Positions 12,364 through 26,269 of a stretch of DNA of 47,722 nt are shown here, one piece after another. Location of the stretch: contig NW_003112475.1 in the NCBI RefSeq assembly GCF_000003605.2, forward strand, positions 34,898 to 82,619, written 5' to 3'. The position numbers and the translations under genes are program-made. Within the stretch, counting starts at the first letter, position 1. Each line of letters starts with the position of its first letter. The stretch is from Saccoglossus kowalevskii. Its lineage: Eukaryota > Hemichordata > Enteropneusta > Harrimaniidae. A model generated the notes under the pieces. That model saw nothing but the letters and a program-made list of their open reading frames with translations, searched no databases and had not been told where the DNA came from.

Positions 12364-12750
12364 ATAGGCAACACAGATGCTACGATGATGACCTGAACTT
12401 GGATCTGAACATAACTGCTCTGTTAAAATGATTATTACTAGTAGTTAAATTATTATGATGTAACTTTCTTTGCTTTTCTCAACTATATTTTTGTATTAAT
12501 TGTCTTGCTATGTAATTTCATTGATTATCGATGAAATAAAAAAAAATTGTAAAAACAACATAATTACACTTAAAGTTTTGATAGTCAGCCATAAATCGCA
12601 TGTTCATATCAATTTACATAATAAGAACACTTCTACTGAATACAATGTTAAGAAAAATTACATTTTTGTTCCTTTTTAAAACTCGCATTGTAAAGATTAT
12701 ATTTTCATATGCAATATTGTACAGTACATGAGTCACTATATTGCAGTTAA

Positions 12751-12922
12751 GGGAGAGATTGAGAGCAAATAACAATGCATTATGGGAGAGATTGAGAGCA
12801 AATAACAATGCATTATGGGAGAGATTGAGAGCAAATAACAATGCATTATGGGAGAGATTGAGAGCAAATAACAATGCATTATGGGAGAGATTGAGAGCAA
12901 ATAACAATGCATTATGGGAGAG
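12751..12922. repeat. 33-bp minisatellite, about 5 copies
   Basis: The unit contains gagagcaaataacaatgcat and tatgggagagatt; the copies appear almost identical. Because 33 is a multiple of three, it leaves frames open on both strands; these are not taken as genes. Confidence 0.95.
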
Positions 12923-14030
12923 AAATTACCATTACATATGATGGACAAATATTATAAGACATTAAACTCACTACTATTAAATGATAATTGCTCAGAATAA
13001 CAATACAAATTTAATGCAAAATAAAATTTCTATATTCTAGTATGAATATGGTGCAATGACCACACTTTGCTTTTTAATTGTCTTCATCCTGATGGCAAGA
13101 ACTTTCATTTTTGAAAGTCTGAATCAAATTGACATTATATTTTTACATTACATTCAATATTTCGGTGCAATATTCTGCACATACAGTGTATTTACTTTTC
13201 AGTTAATTTCTTTGTTGATTTTTAAACGAAATAGACAGAATTTCCATTGGCTACAGTATTAAAAAACTAGCGTGAAAATATGAAAAAAAAATTGCAGGTT
13301 TTATGTGAACGATGTGAAGGGTTTAAGATTAAATCAAAAAAAAATTAATCAGGAAAATGTCAGATAAAAAAATGGAATAGGTTGTCAATAAAAGACGGGG
13401 TTTTAAAGAAAGGTTATAACATGCAGAATAGAAGATACATGTATGAGAACAGAAACAAGATCAATTGCGTGGGCAGCATATTTTCTACATGCAATTTGTA
13501 TAGACCATTTTTTTTTTTAAATTGATTTGGGCATACTTTATAATATAAATATTATTAACATATTGAGCCATAGCACTGAAATCTTTGTTTTTACTGAATA
13601 ATGTTGAGAATATAATATTCTAAGTAAAATAATAGAGATCGGTGACAGTTTTATAATAACGTCAGATCAATATGAAGAATGGTTTTGATACTAGTGTGGT
13701 ATTAATCTTGATGAGTGTTTGTTAACAGCTTTGACAACTAATGAGATTGAACACTGCCACTATTGATAAATGTACAGTGGAATATTCATTGCAAATCACT
13801 TCCACACAAAATACTGTAAATCCTGTGATTATAAATGAGTCTTAAATTTGCTTCAATCCATAGTGGTTTTCAACAAGACTCCATAACACCGAAACCCAAA
13901 CATTATTCACTGAAAATTACACAAATAATTTTTCAATATAACACTAAAATCCACATCAGTCACTTTCCACAATTTTTTTTTTTTTTGCGTTTGCGTTTTA
14001 TGAATTTTTATTACAACCTGCATGTAAAAT

Positions 14031-14149
14031 GTAAAATCTACCATACATCACCAGTAACCCACGTGTATGTAGTAGTTCACAGTATATGTAAAGTCTACCA
14101 TACATCACTGTAACCTCAATGTATGTGGTAGTTCACAGTAGCCGTAAAT
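14031..14149. repeat. 57-bp direct duplication
   Basis: Two copies of a unit with tctaccatacatcac and gtagttcacagta are offset by 57 bases. There are several substitutions between them. Confidence 0.75.
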
Positions 14150-15848
14150 TGATAAATATTTTATAAATTTCATAAATTAATAAATGTTTGATAAATTTGA
14201 ATGAATATTCAATATCAATGACAAATATACCTGGTACTAAAGGTCTATATCCTACATTCTTCATGCAGATTTGCATGAAAACACATAAATCTTGCTTGAA
14301 TTAATTCAATTTATCTGGCTCATAAAAATTAATGTAAAGTTATGATGAATAACGACTGTAGCAATTCTGCTGGTATAACTGACAACATATTACAAACTGT
14401 CAAGGAACCAATGTATACTGAATTATCACTGATATATGTTATGATTTAAATAAATTATAGATTCATATCCTGTCTGATATTAATTATTTTAGATAATTAT
14501 TAAATTATAAAGAATGTTTCCTACGTCATGTAAACAAAGCAGTTTTACCATAAATACACTATCCAAGTATTAATTCAGTGGGAAAAAAAATTAAAATGCA
14601 GGATAATGAACACATTTATCCTAAAATTCCCTGAATTTTTGGCCTAACATTTAGCATAAAAATGAATTAGGCAAAAAACAAAGATTTTGACACTTCAGCA
14701 ATAGGTTGGAGATTTTTTTGGCTGCTAAATTTATGCATATTCATATAAAAATGATAATTAAATTGCTACTACAGTCAAACCTTGGTAAATGACCTCCTTT
14801 ATATAAAGGACATCTCCCTATTAGTGACCACTTTTTTCAATAAATTAAAGCTGTAATCAGCATCACAGTTCTCACAATCAATATTAATTTTGTTCACACT
14901 TTTTTTTTTTTAATCTAAAAGGCCAGACAAACCATTTTTATCGTTTTTATATCATTCAATGTGTATTCTAAAAAGCTGGTATACCAAATATGTCACGTCT
15001 GTAACATGGATCTCTTTGAGTTTGCACACCAAACCATGTGACCAATCACAATCAGATACTTAATATTTAAATTACTTGAAATATAGAATTTATAAACTAA
15101 CCTTCAGATCAACAGACGAACGTGTTCTGAAGAAAATTGTTTTTAAGCATTGAACAAAGTATTTTTCAGAAAATAAGAAACAGGTAGAACACTTGGAAAT
15201 GTTTTATTAAATCACAAAACAAAATGATGTGCATCAGTAAACCACGATGAATGATATAAATATAAGGTTTGATTGATACCAGCAAAAGCATGCCCCAATG
15301 ACATGTCAAATGTTGATTTTTTTCTGGGAGACAAAAATGGCTGCGGGTTTGTCCACAAAGAAAAAAACAAATGGATATGTATATGTAGACTAAATGATCT
15401 GTCTTTGTACCAATTTGGAACAAAATCAGTTAAGACAAATCCAAGAAATGAAATCGAACATATGAACCCAAAAGCAGACAAAACCCAAAAGCCCCCTTTT
15501 TAACTACGTCTGATATGGAATAAACTGTATGTTGGCTTAAAAGGGTAGGTAAACGAGAGCCGAGATCATTGAAATGTCACATATTGAATTATGCACATCA
15601 CAGGATTTAAGCTCATCAGAACCGAATAGTTAAAATCAATTTTAATAAAATATATTCATGCAATCCTAAAATAGACCACAATAATACAGTGATACAGTAC
15701 TCTTGATGAATATTGCTTTATAAACCAACAAATCTGAGATAATTCTGTATGCAGTATTTCTTACTATAGCATTCCACAATAGGATGATATTTTCTCTGTT
15801 CAACTACCATACAATAACAATCTTCAAGGGCATGGCAACAGAAGGATG

Positions 15849-15862
15849 GTTACCATGGAAAC
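15849..15862. promoter_or_regulatory. RFX X-box-like motif
   Basis: gttaccatggaaac fits the degenerate X-box, with two mismatches to the palindrome. Confidence 0.4.
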
Positions 15863-15997
15863 ACGCTCTGCATTCATCAATATTAATCCAAAAATAACAA
15901 TGTAAATGATAAACATTTCACATGAAAAGTACTTTTCAGTTGCCCATTCTTCGACAGGAATCACTCCATATAAACATAATGCTACATGATTTTGTTT

Positions 15998-16081
15998 AAA
16001 CTATATGGAATATTATAAACGCAATTCTATTAAAAGATTGTTCAAACTATATGGAATATTATAAACGCAGTTCTATTAAAA
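15998..16081. repeat. 46-bp direct duplication
   Basis: aactatatggaatattataa and what follows recur with a 46-base offset (16001 and 16047), with one or two substitutions. Confidence 0.85.
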
Positions 16082-16596
16082 ATCAGTCATCAGTAACCTC
16101 ACAAATGACCTGCTCCTATGGCAGAAATATCCTAAAGGAGTACTTCAAAGCAACGACAGAACAAGACGACAAAATAAAAAATGAAATTTTCGTTTCTCGT
16201 ATGTTTCTGTTATGTCTACAGGCGATAGGCGGCAACAACTAACAGACAAAAAATAATAAAATGAAAATTATTTTTTGAAAATGCCTTTTTCGAAGTTCTA
16301 TTTTAAAAGGAATATGCAATAATAATTTGCATGCTTTGAGGGTATAACGCAGACAATATTATATGTGAACTATTCGGTTTGGAGCTGCTATCAGTGTTAT
16401 GCATACAATTTAACAATTCTCAGTCCCAGCCAAAATGATGCCTGCAGAGACAGACAGCTATGTGTATATGAAAAAGAACCTTCCTCAAATAATACAACAA
16501 ATTTTGCAAATAGATAAGCTGAACAAGATTAACCAAGGAACAAGCGATCAGAGAAGTGATTTTTTACTCTATGTGGAAATATTTTATGGTGATAGG

Positions 16597-18168
16597 CATC
16601 CCACCATATGCATCACATATAAATTGTGGTATCCCACCCTAAACCTTACGCATCACATATAAATTGTAGTATCCCACCACGTTCCTTACACATCATACAT
16701 AAATTGTGGCATCCCACCACGTTCCTTTATACACATCATACATAAATTGTGGCATCCCACCACGTTCCTTTATACACATCATACATAAATTCTGGCATCC
16801 CACCACGTTCCTTACACATCATACATAAATTCTGGCATCCCACCACGTTCCTTACACATCATACATAAATTGTGGCATCCACCACGTTCCTTACACATCA
16901 TACATAAATTCTGGCATCCACCACGTTCCTTTATACACATCATACATAAATTGTGGCATCCCACCACATTCCTTTATACACATCATACATAAATTCTGGC
17001 ATCCCACCACGTTCCTTACACATCATACATAAATTCTGGCATCCCACCACGTTCCTTTATACACATCATACATAAATTCTGGCATCCACCACGTTCCTTT
17101 ATACACATCATACATAAATTCTGGCATCCCACCACGTTCCTTACACATCATACATAAATTGTGGCATCCACCACGTTCCTTTATACACATCATACATAAA
17201 TTGTGGCATCCCACCACGTTCCTTTATACACATCATACATAAATTGTGGCATCCCACCAGGTTCCCTACACATCATACATAAATTGTGGCATCCACCACG
17301 TTCCTTTATACACATCATACATAAATTTTGGCATCCCACCACATTCCTTACACATCATACATAAATTCTGGCATCCCACCACGTTCCTTACACATCATAC
17401 ATAAATTCTGGCATCCCACCACGTTCCTTACACATCATACATAAATTGTGGCATCCACCACATTCCTTTATACACATCATACATAAATTCTGGCATCCAC
17501 CACGTTCCTTACACATCATACATAAATTGTGGCATCCCACCACGTTCCTTACACATCATACATAAATTCTGGCATCCCACCACATTCCCTACATGTCATA
17601 TATAAATTGTGGCATCCCACCACGTTCCCTACATGTCATATATAAATTGTGGCATCCCACCACGTTCCCTACATGTCATATATAAATTGTGGCATCCCAC
17701 CACGTTCCCTACACATCATATATAAATTGTGGCATTACACCACGTTCCTTATATATCATACATAAATTCTGGCATCCCACCACGTTTCTTACACATCATA
17801 CATAAATTGTGGCATCCCACCACGTTCCTTACACATCATACATAAATTGTGGCATCCCACCACGTTCCTTACACATCATACATAAATTCTGGCATCCCAC
17901 CACGTTTCCCTACATGTCATATATAAATTGTGGCATCCCATCACGTTCCCTACATGTCATATATAAATTGTGGCATCCCACCACGTTCCCTACATGTCAG
18001 ATATAAATTGTGGCATCCCACCACGTTCCCTACATGTCATATATAAATTGTGGCATCCCACCACGTTCCCTACATGTCATATATAAATTGTGGCATCCCA
18101 CCACGTTCCCTACATGTCATATATAAATTGTGGCATCCCACCCTAATCCCTTCATGTCACATACGAAT
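16597..18168. repeat. About 40-bp minisatellite, roughly 39 units
   Basis: The unit core is ggcatcccaccacgttcc followed by an acatcata-type spacer and cataaatt. Most units are 40 bp; variants with cctttatacacatc are longer, and catccaccac variants are one base shorter. The right part (about 17585-18130) uses a cctacatgtcatatataaat version, so two subfamilies form separate blocks, with some switching near 17750-17900. Minus frame 17023-17217 and plus frame 17809-18006 come from this array. Confidence 0.97.
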
Positions 18169-21100
18169 ATGATGCAGGTAATTCTCAAAAACCACATGCA
18201 CACTGTGCATGCTAGTAAAATAATTTATCTCAATCTTTTGAATAGCCACTCAATACATAGTTTGAATAGCAATATCACGTGGAAAACAACTAAGATGCAA
18301 ATACGTGATTCACAATTATTTCCAAGCATATCGATACACACTTCATATGATACAATAGTACTATTTCTGTACAGCATAGCAATGAGTATTCCCTTGCTAT
18401 TGCTCTATTATACCTTGCAGCAGACTTGCATGTATACTCCTAGGAGTAGCTTTAATTTGTCTGCAATGCGATGAGACTATTTATCAGCAATTTGCCGACT
18501 GGTTTTCAATAATAACAAGATCAAAGATGACGCATCCCCAATGACTAGAGGCAGAAAAAAAATGTATAATGAAGATGCCTTTGCATACTAAATTGCAAAT
18601 TTCATCACAGTCAACTATTTTAAATAAATACATTTTTTTAAAGAAAATCAGTATGTCTGCCTTCACAATACATCACACAAGATAACTTGTGAATATTTTA
18701 TATGGTCAGGGTTCTCCCCAGGGCAACTGTTAAATTTTGGATGAACAATAGAATCAATTTAGCATAACAATGAATACAATACAAGTCATTAACACATTCT
18801 ATTGTTATGCAAATTGTCCGACACTCTGTGCAAATTTCGGGGGGGGGGGAGAAAACTGATGTTATGCATAAAGATTATTGCTGGTTTATAGCAGATATAT
18901 TGTATTAATGTATTCATCTGAGATGCACCACACCACACCCAACAACCCCTATCCCACTCAAGCCAAGCCCTAACTTAACTAGTAAACTGTAGACAAAATG
19001 ACAAATCTAATTAAATATTGTTCATAGACATATCATGGATTGAAATTTGAAATAAAAACATAAATTTATGTCATAAAAGTGCCTGATTTGTGATGCCAGG
19101 TGAAAGTTTAGCATGACAATGGCAAATAATGATTGTTATGCAAATCATCAATCTGGCTGCTTCCAATCACAGTGGATGATCATTATTTTACATTTTTAAA
19201 CTAAATGTTTAAGATATAATTAGATTACATGCAAAGTACAGAATACCTACTTGTAAACTGACCCAGTAATGAAATCAAGTAAAAATTATTAACTGGTAGG
19301 CTTTAAAAGGACTACTATACCTGTATAGCAATCAAAAATGTAATTTCTCCTATCCAGAAATAAGAACAGTGTAATCTTACCCCCACAGTTTAAATTATGA
19401 CACTTTCCTAACACAAATGTACCCACCACTTTTAATTATGATATGTTCCTTAATCAAGTAAGGTCAAAAAAGAACCAACCCCACCACCACCACCACCACA
19501 TAAGAAGTATAATGGGCTTGTTTGGATGTACATGTATATAATTACATGTCTGGCAGACGAAAGCACTGTTTTAGCCTGTAACATTAAGGCTGATTTCTTT
19601 TCCCCTCAACTACTAGTATTCAATTAACAGTGAGTCAAGATGACTAAAAAAAGGCAAAGTATCAAATTACGAATACCAGCATGCATGATGATATCAATTC
19701 CACATGTAAACACTGTTTAGAATATTGTGTCCATGTCAGAAGATATCTATCCACAATCAAACCACAATTGATTACAATCTTTAACCAAGACATAAAAAAC
19801 ACATCAACAGTCACCATACATCCCTGTATATGACAGGTACTGTACAACTTTCAGCAAGTCCCCAGCAGAACAGAACATCAACATTTTTGATCTGCAAGAT
19901 CAGAAGTGGATTTTTTTTTTTTTTTCAATTTCGCTATTTGCCCTAGAAATGTAGTCTGTTACCCAAATCGACCATCCCTATCGGTATAAACCTGTGCATG
20001 TTCATGTTAAGAAAACTGACTTTAACCTCAGTTAAAATGAATGATTTGATTAGGCACACCAAGGAGCTGGTTCCTTCAATCAGCGTTACTATAACAACAA
20101 CTCTCATCAATTTCAAAATTTTTTATTTTTAACTAAAAGATTGTGCTGTCTTATATCATGACTTCGCATTCGATTCCATAGAAACGCATCACAACACATG
20201 ACTTTGTGTTCTTTTTGCCATGGCAATGCAACAGCAATACGTGCTGTTGTGTTTGATTTGGTCACAGCGAATACAGGTTTATAGTGAGAATTCTGCCATC
20301 GTATAATAGTGAGGCTACAGCCGAATAAATTAACCTTGGTTTGTGACGATTGCTACACATTTCAATTCCAACCTTTACAAAAAATGTAATAATAACATGG
20401 GGAAATTACTATTCTCAGGTTATTCTTTCCTACCATTATGAAAATTCATCTTGTTTTATTCATCTCCTCCAAGTCCTCTATTTAATCAACCCGCTTCTGA
20501 TATTGCAAATAATCTATAAAGAATAGTTTGAATGGTAAAGCAACAATTTTTCAGAATAAATATAGCCAAAAAAAATATGAGACTAAAAGATACCCGTTGC
20601 AGAATACCAATTGTAAAAGAATAAATTAAATTAATTAATTTATAAAAATCAGAGATGCAGAGAATAGTAGTAACAGGAACCATCACAGCCTAACAACTGT
20701 GAGTGATGTTTGATACATGAAATGTATTTTGGTTTGTAGGCAGGGGGAGGTGACATTACCAAGAACAGCCACTCATCATACTGGAGAAACTAAGAACATG
20801 ATGCAAATCAGGCAATGTGTTATCATTGTGTTACTGTAGTTACCAGTTACAAAATGGGTGGCAAACATAGATAAATTCTACTTATTTAGTCGACAAGATA
20901 GCTTAATGAATTCATTGAAATGGTTGATAAAAATTTATGGTAAAATTCTGACAAGTCAATAACACAATACTGACAGCCTCATAGACTCAAGCCCAGCTGG
21001 CTATTTAAAAATGTATAGTACATTCAGCTGGAATTTAGAAACTCTAGAACGATCATGTACCTGAACATACTTCTGAAGACCAAAGGTTCAACAGCTTAGG

Positions 21101-22766
21101 GAATACGTTTGTTTCAAACCAGTGACCTGAATACAGGCAGATGATCACAGTTCTACTTCAAAACTATCGTCATGGAGACAACAATTTAGCAGTTGAACTG
21201 GCTTCAGTCAATTCGCAGGGTTTGATAAATTTTTAAATTGATCACACCCCTTTTTTTAATTTTTTTTTATTTTTATTAACTCAAGTTTTTTTTTTATTCA
21301 TCAAACCATATCGTATTTACTCTATTAGAAGCACATTTCCAATAGAAAAATAAAATGATATTGATTGCATCTCAGATCATACAAACTCAACTACTAGTAT
21401 GTTTGACCATAGACAGTCACACACATATCTATTATTTTTGCACCTACATGCTCTACTAATAGAGTAAATACAGTATTAAGTTAAATTAAAGCATAACCCC
21501 TCAAGGACTGATTTAACTGCTGATAAAAAAAGATATTTCCTGCTAATCAATGAAGTTACACATGTGAGTAGGCATTAATTGACCCCAACTTTGCACTAGA
21601 CCTCATCTTATTTTATCCACAATGCATATAAAATACAAGTACACAATTAAAGAAACCGGTTATTTGAGCAATGGTGCAAAAATTAATAGTTCATAATAAT
21701 TCAATGACACTCCTACTAAACCTGTGCCTCCTACAATACAATAGAATATTCCACCACCAGGTTATTTATCCTCTACCCTGGATTTGAAGAGCATTTCATT
21801 CATGATGCAATTCATGATATAATTTGATTTGTTATTTATTAAGCAACAAAGAAAACGATCATCAAAAATTCACCAAAATTTCACAAGAACGAAGTGACTT
21901 TGTAAATAAAAATAGAATATAAATTAATACATACATGGTAGCATTGTGTAAATTTTTTTAATAAAAGTTCAGTCAACTTTCATGATATAAACTGACATAA
22001 ATTTATTATGTATTTTGAACAAGTAATCCAATGGAAATTATTTCAGAGGAAACAAGTTACACAGTTTTGGATTGTAAAAAGGGTTCAAAACGATTATTTA
22101 CGATACATGTAATGTTCGCTAAAATAGATTACAACAACGATCAGTTTGTAGCACCAGATTCAACATACTGGCAAATTTCCTTGCAGCCAATCATCACGTA
22201 AAAAACAAACCTTCAATAATTCAATTATCAATGAATAAAACATAATGATTGATTAACTAATCACAGTCACAACAGTTTATAGCTTACATTCCTTTTTTTC
22301 CTCATTTTAATCAATTAAAAAAAAATCAGAAAATCTGTTTGTTTTTTTCTGTTACAGGTTAAAGATATGAAAACTGACAGACAGTTTATGTACTGGCTTC
22401 CATTGATTGTATATCTAAATTAACTATTATTTGATGTCTACCACTATATAAATGAATACTTTATCGATGTGTGCACAATTATACAGTTAATAAAGAAATT
22501 TATTATACCATATATCACAGCAGTTTCATAGAAAAAACCAGGTGAAAATTTTTGATATCTTCATACGAGGTGATGTAAATCCTAGCAATCTGATTGGTTC
22601 ATTTTGACATCACGGCTAACAATTTTGAACTATGCTAATAACTAAATATGGTGGTTGTTTTATGCTATCTTTGGATTGTTAAGAATTGTGTATCTTCAAA
22701 TAGTTTCAGTTCAAATGTTTTTGTGTTTTGAACTTATTTTTTAATTCTTACAATCTAAAATTTGAT
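18169..22766. other. Non-coding stretch, probably GRK2/3 intron 3
   Basis: It holds a run of 11 G at 18839-18849, a (CCA)n run near 19482-19499, an X-box-like motif at 20214-20227 and T-runs. I saw no GRK exon, other exon or transposon that I can support. Confidence 0.45.
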
Positions 22767-22861
22767 CATCTGAGTAAGACCTGGTCATCCAGGTACGACA
22801 GTCATCTGAGTACGACATTGTCATCCGATTATGACATGGTCCACCGAGTACAACATTGTCA
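22767..22861. repeat. Degenerate 18-19 bp repeat, about 5 copies
   Basis: Successive units resemble gtcatctgagtacgacat with many substitutions. It lies just left of the SINE. Confidence 0.6.
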
Positions 22862-22945
22862 AATGTTGCTTCTTACTTAATTTATTCTTGGAAATGAAAT
22901 GGGCATTCAACATGGCCCATAAGATTGACTAACACCCTAAAAACG

Positions 22946-23235
22946 GTCACAAATAGCATAGTGGTTGATGCATCAGACTCGTGATTGGTAGACCCAAGTT
23001 GGGCTGAACACCAAAAAGGATTGTGGGTGAGTGTGCCACAGACTCAATGGGAGAGCCAATTCTACTGGCTGAGATTCATTCCCTATAATGAATGCGAAGG
23101 AACCTTGGTTAAGGACCACAGGTGCTTGTGTTTGACCACGCTTGATTGATGCCATTGGATGGAGAGATGGGCGCACAGCCCTGTCATGTAGTCCCAAACA
23201 CAAATATGGCTTCTGTGGCACAAATGCACTGTGTC
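22946..23235 (+). mobile_element. tRNA-derived SINE
   Basis: The head has a perfect Pol III A-box match tagcatagtgg at 22954-22964. The anticodon-arm-like catcagactcgtgat follows, then a weaker B-box-like ggtagacccaa near 22987. This order and wording are typical of tRNA-related SINE heads. The body to about 23235 is GC-richer than its surroundings, and its right end and tail are not clear. Minus frames at 22973-23376 overlap it and are not genes. Confidence 0.65.
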
Positions 23236-25495
23236 AGCACTAGCACATGCAATTTGCACATAAAAAACAGAAAATACAGCATAGTTAACATGGATTAATA
23301 ATCCAAGAACAGTACAGCATAACTTATCAACAATGCGGCGTTTTACAATATTTAAATTCAACCCTATTCGTGCCATTACAATATCAGCGTACCTTTATTA
23401 TAAGCAAATCAGAATATATCTAAAAAGACGTTGACGCTAATAGTCATTTTACCCACACACAACCATATATTACATATAATGGTATTTGGGCACCCCGGGG
23501 GAAATTGAAACCCACACAACTGGGACAGTCTCATGTTTTGCTTTAGAAATTAAAGTAAAAAGCTGCTACCTGATTTCATGCATGCCATATCAAATTAAGC
23601 CATCAATAAAGAACTTTATATCACAGCTATATTCAGACTACATGAAGATGTAGGACAAGTGTATTTATGGGGAAAAAAACAGAAATAAATGGACAAATTG
23701 TATCATAACAGATGGTTTAAACCTGGATTATGCATGAATATTATTTATTAAAATCAAGAAATGCCAGCAGTTCGGCTGACGCCATCAATTTTGATCTCAA
23801 CATTTTTAGCACGGAATGCATCCATGTATTATGGGAAAGGACAACACCACACGTTCTAATAGCAGCTGCTGCAGCTCTGATCCTTTTAACAATTTTACAT
23901 GTAACAAAAATATACTGACATGTACAACACCAATTCCTAGGGGAAACACTCATCAGTAAAAAAAAAAAAGATTCTAATCACCTGCAACAGACATAAACAA
24001 AATTATAGTCCAACTGAAGGTGAAGAAAAAAAAATATTTATTAAAAATAAAATATTATCACTAAAATTTAATATTATAATTTATTTTTAATTGCCTTTAT
24101 AAGAAAGTTACAAGCTTGTGTTTATGTTCTTTTGCAGTACAGATAGTGAAATTGACTTTGGTTTTGTTTGTTTTCCAAAATTCAATAAGAGGAATTAAAA
24201 TTATCCAACCATGCCAGACAAATATACATTATATATCTATTCATACATTTCAACTGATATTTTTAATCTTTTTGTCTGTCACTGTCAACTTCCAGCACCA
24301 TTACATACATAGTAAGCAAGGCTTGTGAAAATTTATACAAATTATTTAAAATCAGAAATAGCAATGACATAAATTGTATCGTATTTTATTACTAACATTT
24401 TATTGCTGTCAACCAATGGAAGCTATTTCTGAGGATGCAATAAATTTATTATTATTACATTATTCCCAATTTTTTTTTACTTTTTTCATTATAAATTTCA
24501 CAACTTTTGAAAGAAACCAAAAACTAACACTGAAATCAGACATTTCAATACAAAAATAGTAGGCAGGGATATTAAGGCAATTACAGGGATGAATATTATT
24601 GCCTTGACCCAGTGTTTTTACCATATAGTCAATGTATGAAAATCCTATTACCAAGCAATCAATTGAGCACAAAAAAAAAATTGAAGGTTACACACTCAAG
24701 TCAAAACTGCACATTATTTATTCCATGAAGAGCATAAATACAAACTGCCAAGATTTAACGGTCAGTGAATGAAATAACATTTATTAGATTGCGCATGTAT
24801 GACATGAATATATGTAATCATTGTATTTTTAGACATTAAAATATTAAATAATGTTTTTAGATACAGCTTTTCATATTATACTAACGTAACTGTGCAAGTA
24901 CTTGTATATCCTCCCTTCTGCTGGAAGAAGCAAGGGTAACTGCTACACAAAATATCCAGCATAAGCACAATTTTTTTTTTTTTTTTTATGAACATTTTTT
25001 TTTTTAATGACATATTGGATTTAAATTGTTCTCATACCACATAATAAATAGAGAAGCTCCATACAACCCATGTTGTTATGTTCTACATTACAAAAACATT
25101 AAAAAATGTATAATGATATAAAGAGTAAAAGAGTCACCAGGCATATGGTTGCACTGTTTCTAACCATAGTAAACATGACAGATGTATTCCACTGCGTGAC
25201 AACAGAAGGACTGACATGAAATGTGGATGATAGTTATCTCAGCCTGAAGGCAACAGTTATAAAGTATAACATTGTTTATAAGATTGGCTGAAGGGTAAAT
25301 ATACACAGGAACAATGAACAGCAAAGGATTGTTAAGTATGGACATAATATAAACACGGAAAATGAAGAGTCTCAATGATTTAGCCATAGGCCAAATTCCA
25401 AGGTGTTACAGCTTGGGTAATTTATATAAAAACAAGCGTTAGAAGGTACATCACTGGGAAAATGTTTGCAAAACACTGTTGCCAAGGAAACCTAC
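23236..25495 (-). other. First part of GRK2/3 intron 3
   Basis: The intron starts with GTAGGTTTCC at 25495. It is AT-rich with T-runs near 24970-25000. No candidate for GRK exon 4 (family motif IKKYEKL..EE, YIMKELL) was found. Confidence 0.5.
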
Positions 25496-25569
25496 CTCCT
25501 CATAGAATTGAAGTTGTGGAACTGGTTCATCGATCACATTAGTGCAGTAGTCCTTGAAAAGTAAATATC
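25496..25569 (-). CDS. GRK2/3: GRK2/3-type kinase, coding exon 3 (residues 64-88)
   Basis: The 74-nt exon follows the acceptor CACCCTGTAG. Its first two bases complete Gly64, and it reads [20 protein letters not shown] then FYEE before the donor GAG|GTAGGT (phase 0). The YLLFKD-C and FYEE positions match vertebrate GRK2/3, and the count of 24 codons is the same. This is RGS-homology-domain sequence. After this exon no kinase, RGS remainder or PH-domain exon was recognised in the remaining 25 kb of minus strand. Searched motifs included YRDLKPANILLDE, HGYMAPEVL, FPNRLEW and KNKPRSP. The gene is therefore partial here, and intron 3 is either very long or the assembly is broken. An imperfect RFX-like motif sits 4 bases beyond the donor. 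Confidence 0.95.
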
Positions 25570-26041
25570 CTACAGGGTGGAAAAATTACAAATAAATTAT
25601 AATAAAGACTTTCTTCTGTTGTTTCTTATACACATGCTTGCTGTCAATCTTTTATGGCAAATATAAAAGAATTTATTGTATTGCCTACGAGGCTTCGTTA
25701 GTTGGTTGTCACTTAGTGGCGCTGCATATGCCAGCGCATTTTCCAATTCGAACCCTGGCAACAACAGCTCACGCTACAACCCAGCAAGCAGAAAAAACTG
25801 AAGTTCGCCTGGAATTCAAACTGACCTATATATGTTGCAGGGATCGGAAATGGGTGAATTACGATGAGACAACCGAGGAGAGGTATTTACACATGGTTGT
25901 TTGAAACCGTGTGGAAACCAGGGTGTTTACATTTACCCCCGTCCTGTACTCGGTGTGCCGTCGAAAACTCCTTGAATTGTGCTGCATAACAACCGTCCAT
26001 AGAACAAGCGTGTGAAGATCGAATTTCGAACAAGTTCTTAC
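25570..26041 (-). other. GRK2/3 intron 2
   Basis: This 472-nt phase-1 intron is bounded by GTAAGAAC at its 5' end and CCTGTAG at its 3' end on the minus strand. It has short open stretches on both strands (for example plus 25638-25904) but nothing resembling a protein family, so I treat them as chance. It carries a few CpGs near 25700-25950, unlike the AT-rich DNA further left. Confidence 0.85.
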
Positions 26042-26118
26042 CGATTTTTTGATTGAAAATCTTGTCAAAGGTTATTTCACCCCTTTCCTCGAGATATTTA
26101 TACATGACACTGCGAACG
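26042..26118 (-). CDS. GRK2/3: GRK2/3-type kinase, coding exon 2 (residues 38-63 plus 1 nt)
   Basis: The 77-nt exon lies between a pyrimidine-rich acceptor (TTTCTCTGTAG) and the donor G|GTAAGAAC. Its first base completes serine 38. The frame then reads [20 protein letters not shown] followed by FNQKI, matching vertebrate GRK2/3 residue for residue in length; [12 protein letters not shown] is the GRK3 spelling as I remember it. It starts the RGS-homology domain, which in vertebrate GRK2 binds activated G-alpha-q; whether that holds here cannot be told from this part. The last base begins the codon of Gly64, so intron 2 is phase 1. Intron 1 separating it from exon 1 is 151 nt. Flanking bases are stop-rich in this frame, so the exon limits are firm. 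Confidence 0.96.
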
Positions 26119-26269
26119 CTACAGAGAAAGAAAAGAAAAGACAGATAAACACGGACTAGACAGAAATGTATGAGTTCCAGTGGATTACATAGATGGCTAA
26201 CTGAGGTGAAATACCATCACAGTTTTCACCTCGTAAGTATAAACGAAGGCACAAGATTGTCGAAACTAC
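26119..26269 (-). other. GRK2/3 intron 1
   Basis: This 151-nt phase-2 intron runs from GTAGTTTCG to a pyrimidine tract ending CTCTGTAG on the minus strand. No further feature is seen in it. Confidence 0.85.

Larger units (their letters stand above)
12923..15997. other. Non-coding stretch, probably GRK2/3 intron 3
   Basis: AT-rich apart from the small duplication at 14031-14149. acagtcaaaccttggt at 14771 resembles one end of a pogo/Tigger-type MITE, but no second end was found. The overlapping frames at 15166-15503 on both strands match no family. Confidence 0.45.

Noticed and set aside
12614-12948. Frames on both strands with an 11-residue repeat
   Set aside because: They come from the 33-bp array.
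15166-15503. Overlapping 76-89 codon frames on both strands
   Set aside because: No family resemblance, no splice support, and mutually overlapping in several frames.
16590-18170. CRISPR-like regular repeats
   Set aside because: Units are directly tandem with no unique spacers, and the genome is eukaryotic, so this is a minisatellite.
22361-22425. Plus-strand acceptor TTTCTGTTACAG followed by a short open frame
   Set aside because: Only about 17 codons before a stop, with no family match or upstream exon.
22954-23000. Functional tRNA gene
   Set aside because: It has an A box, but no pairing acceptor stem and a degraded T arm; it is better explained as a SINE head.
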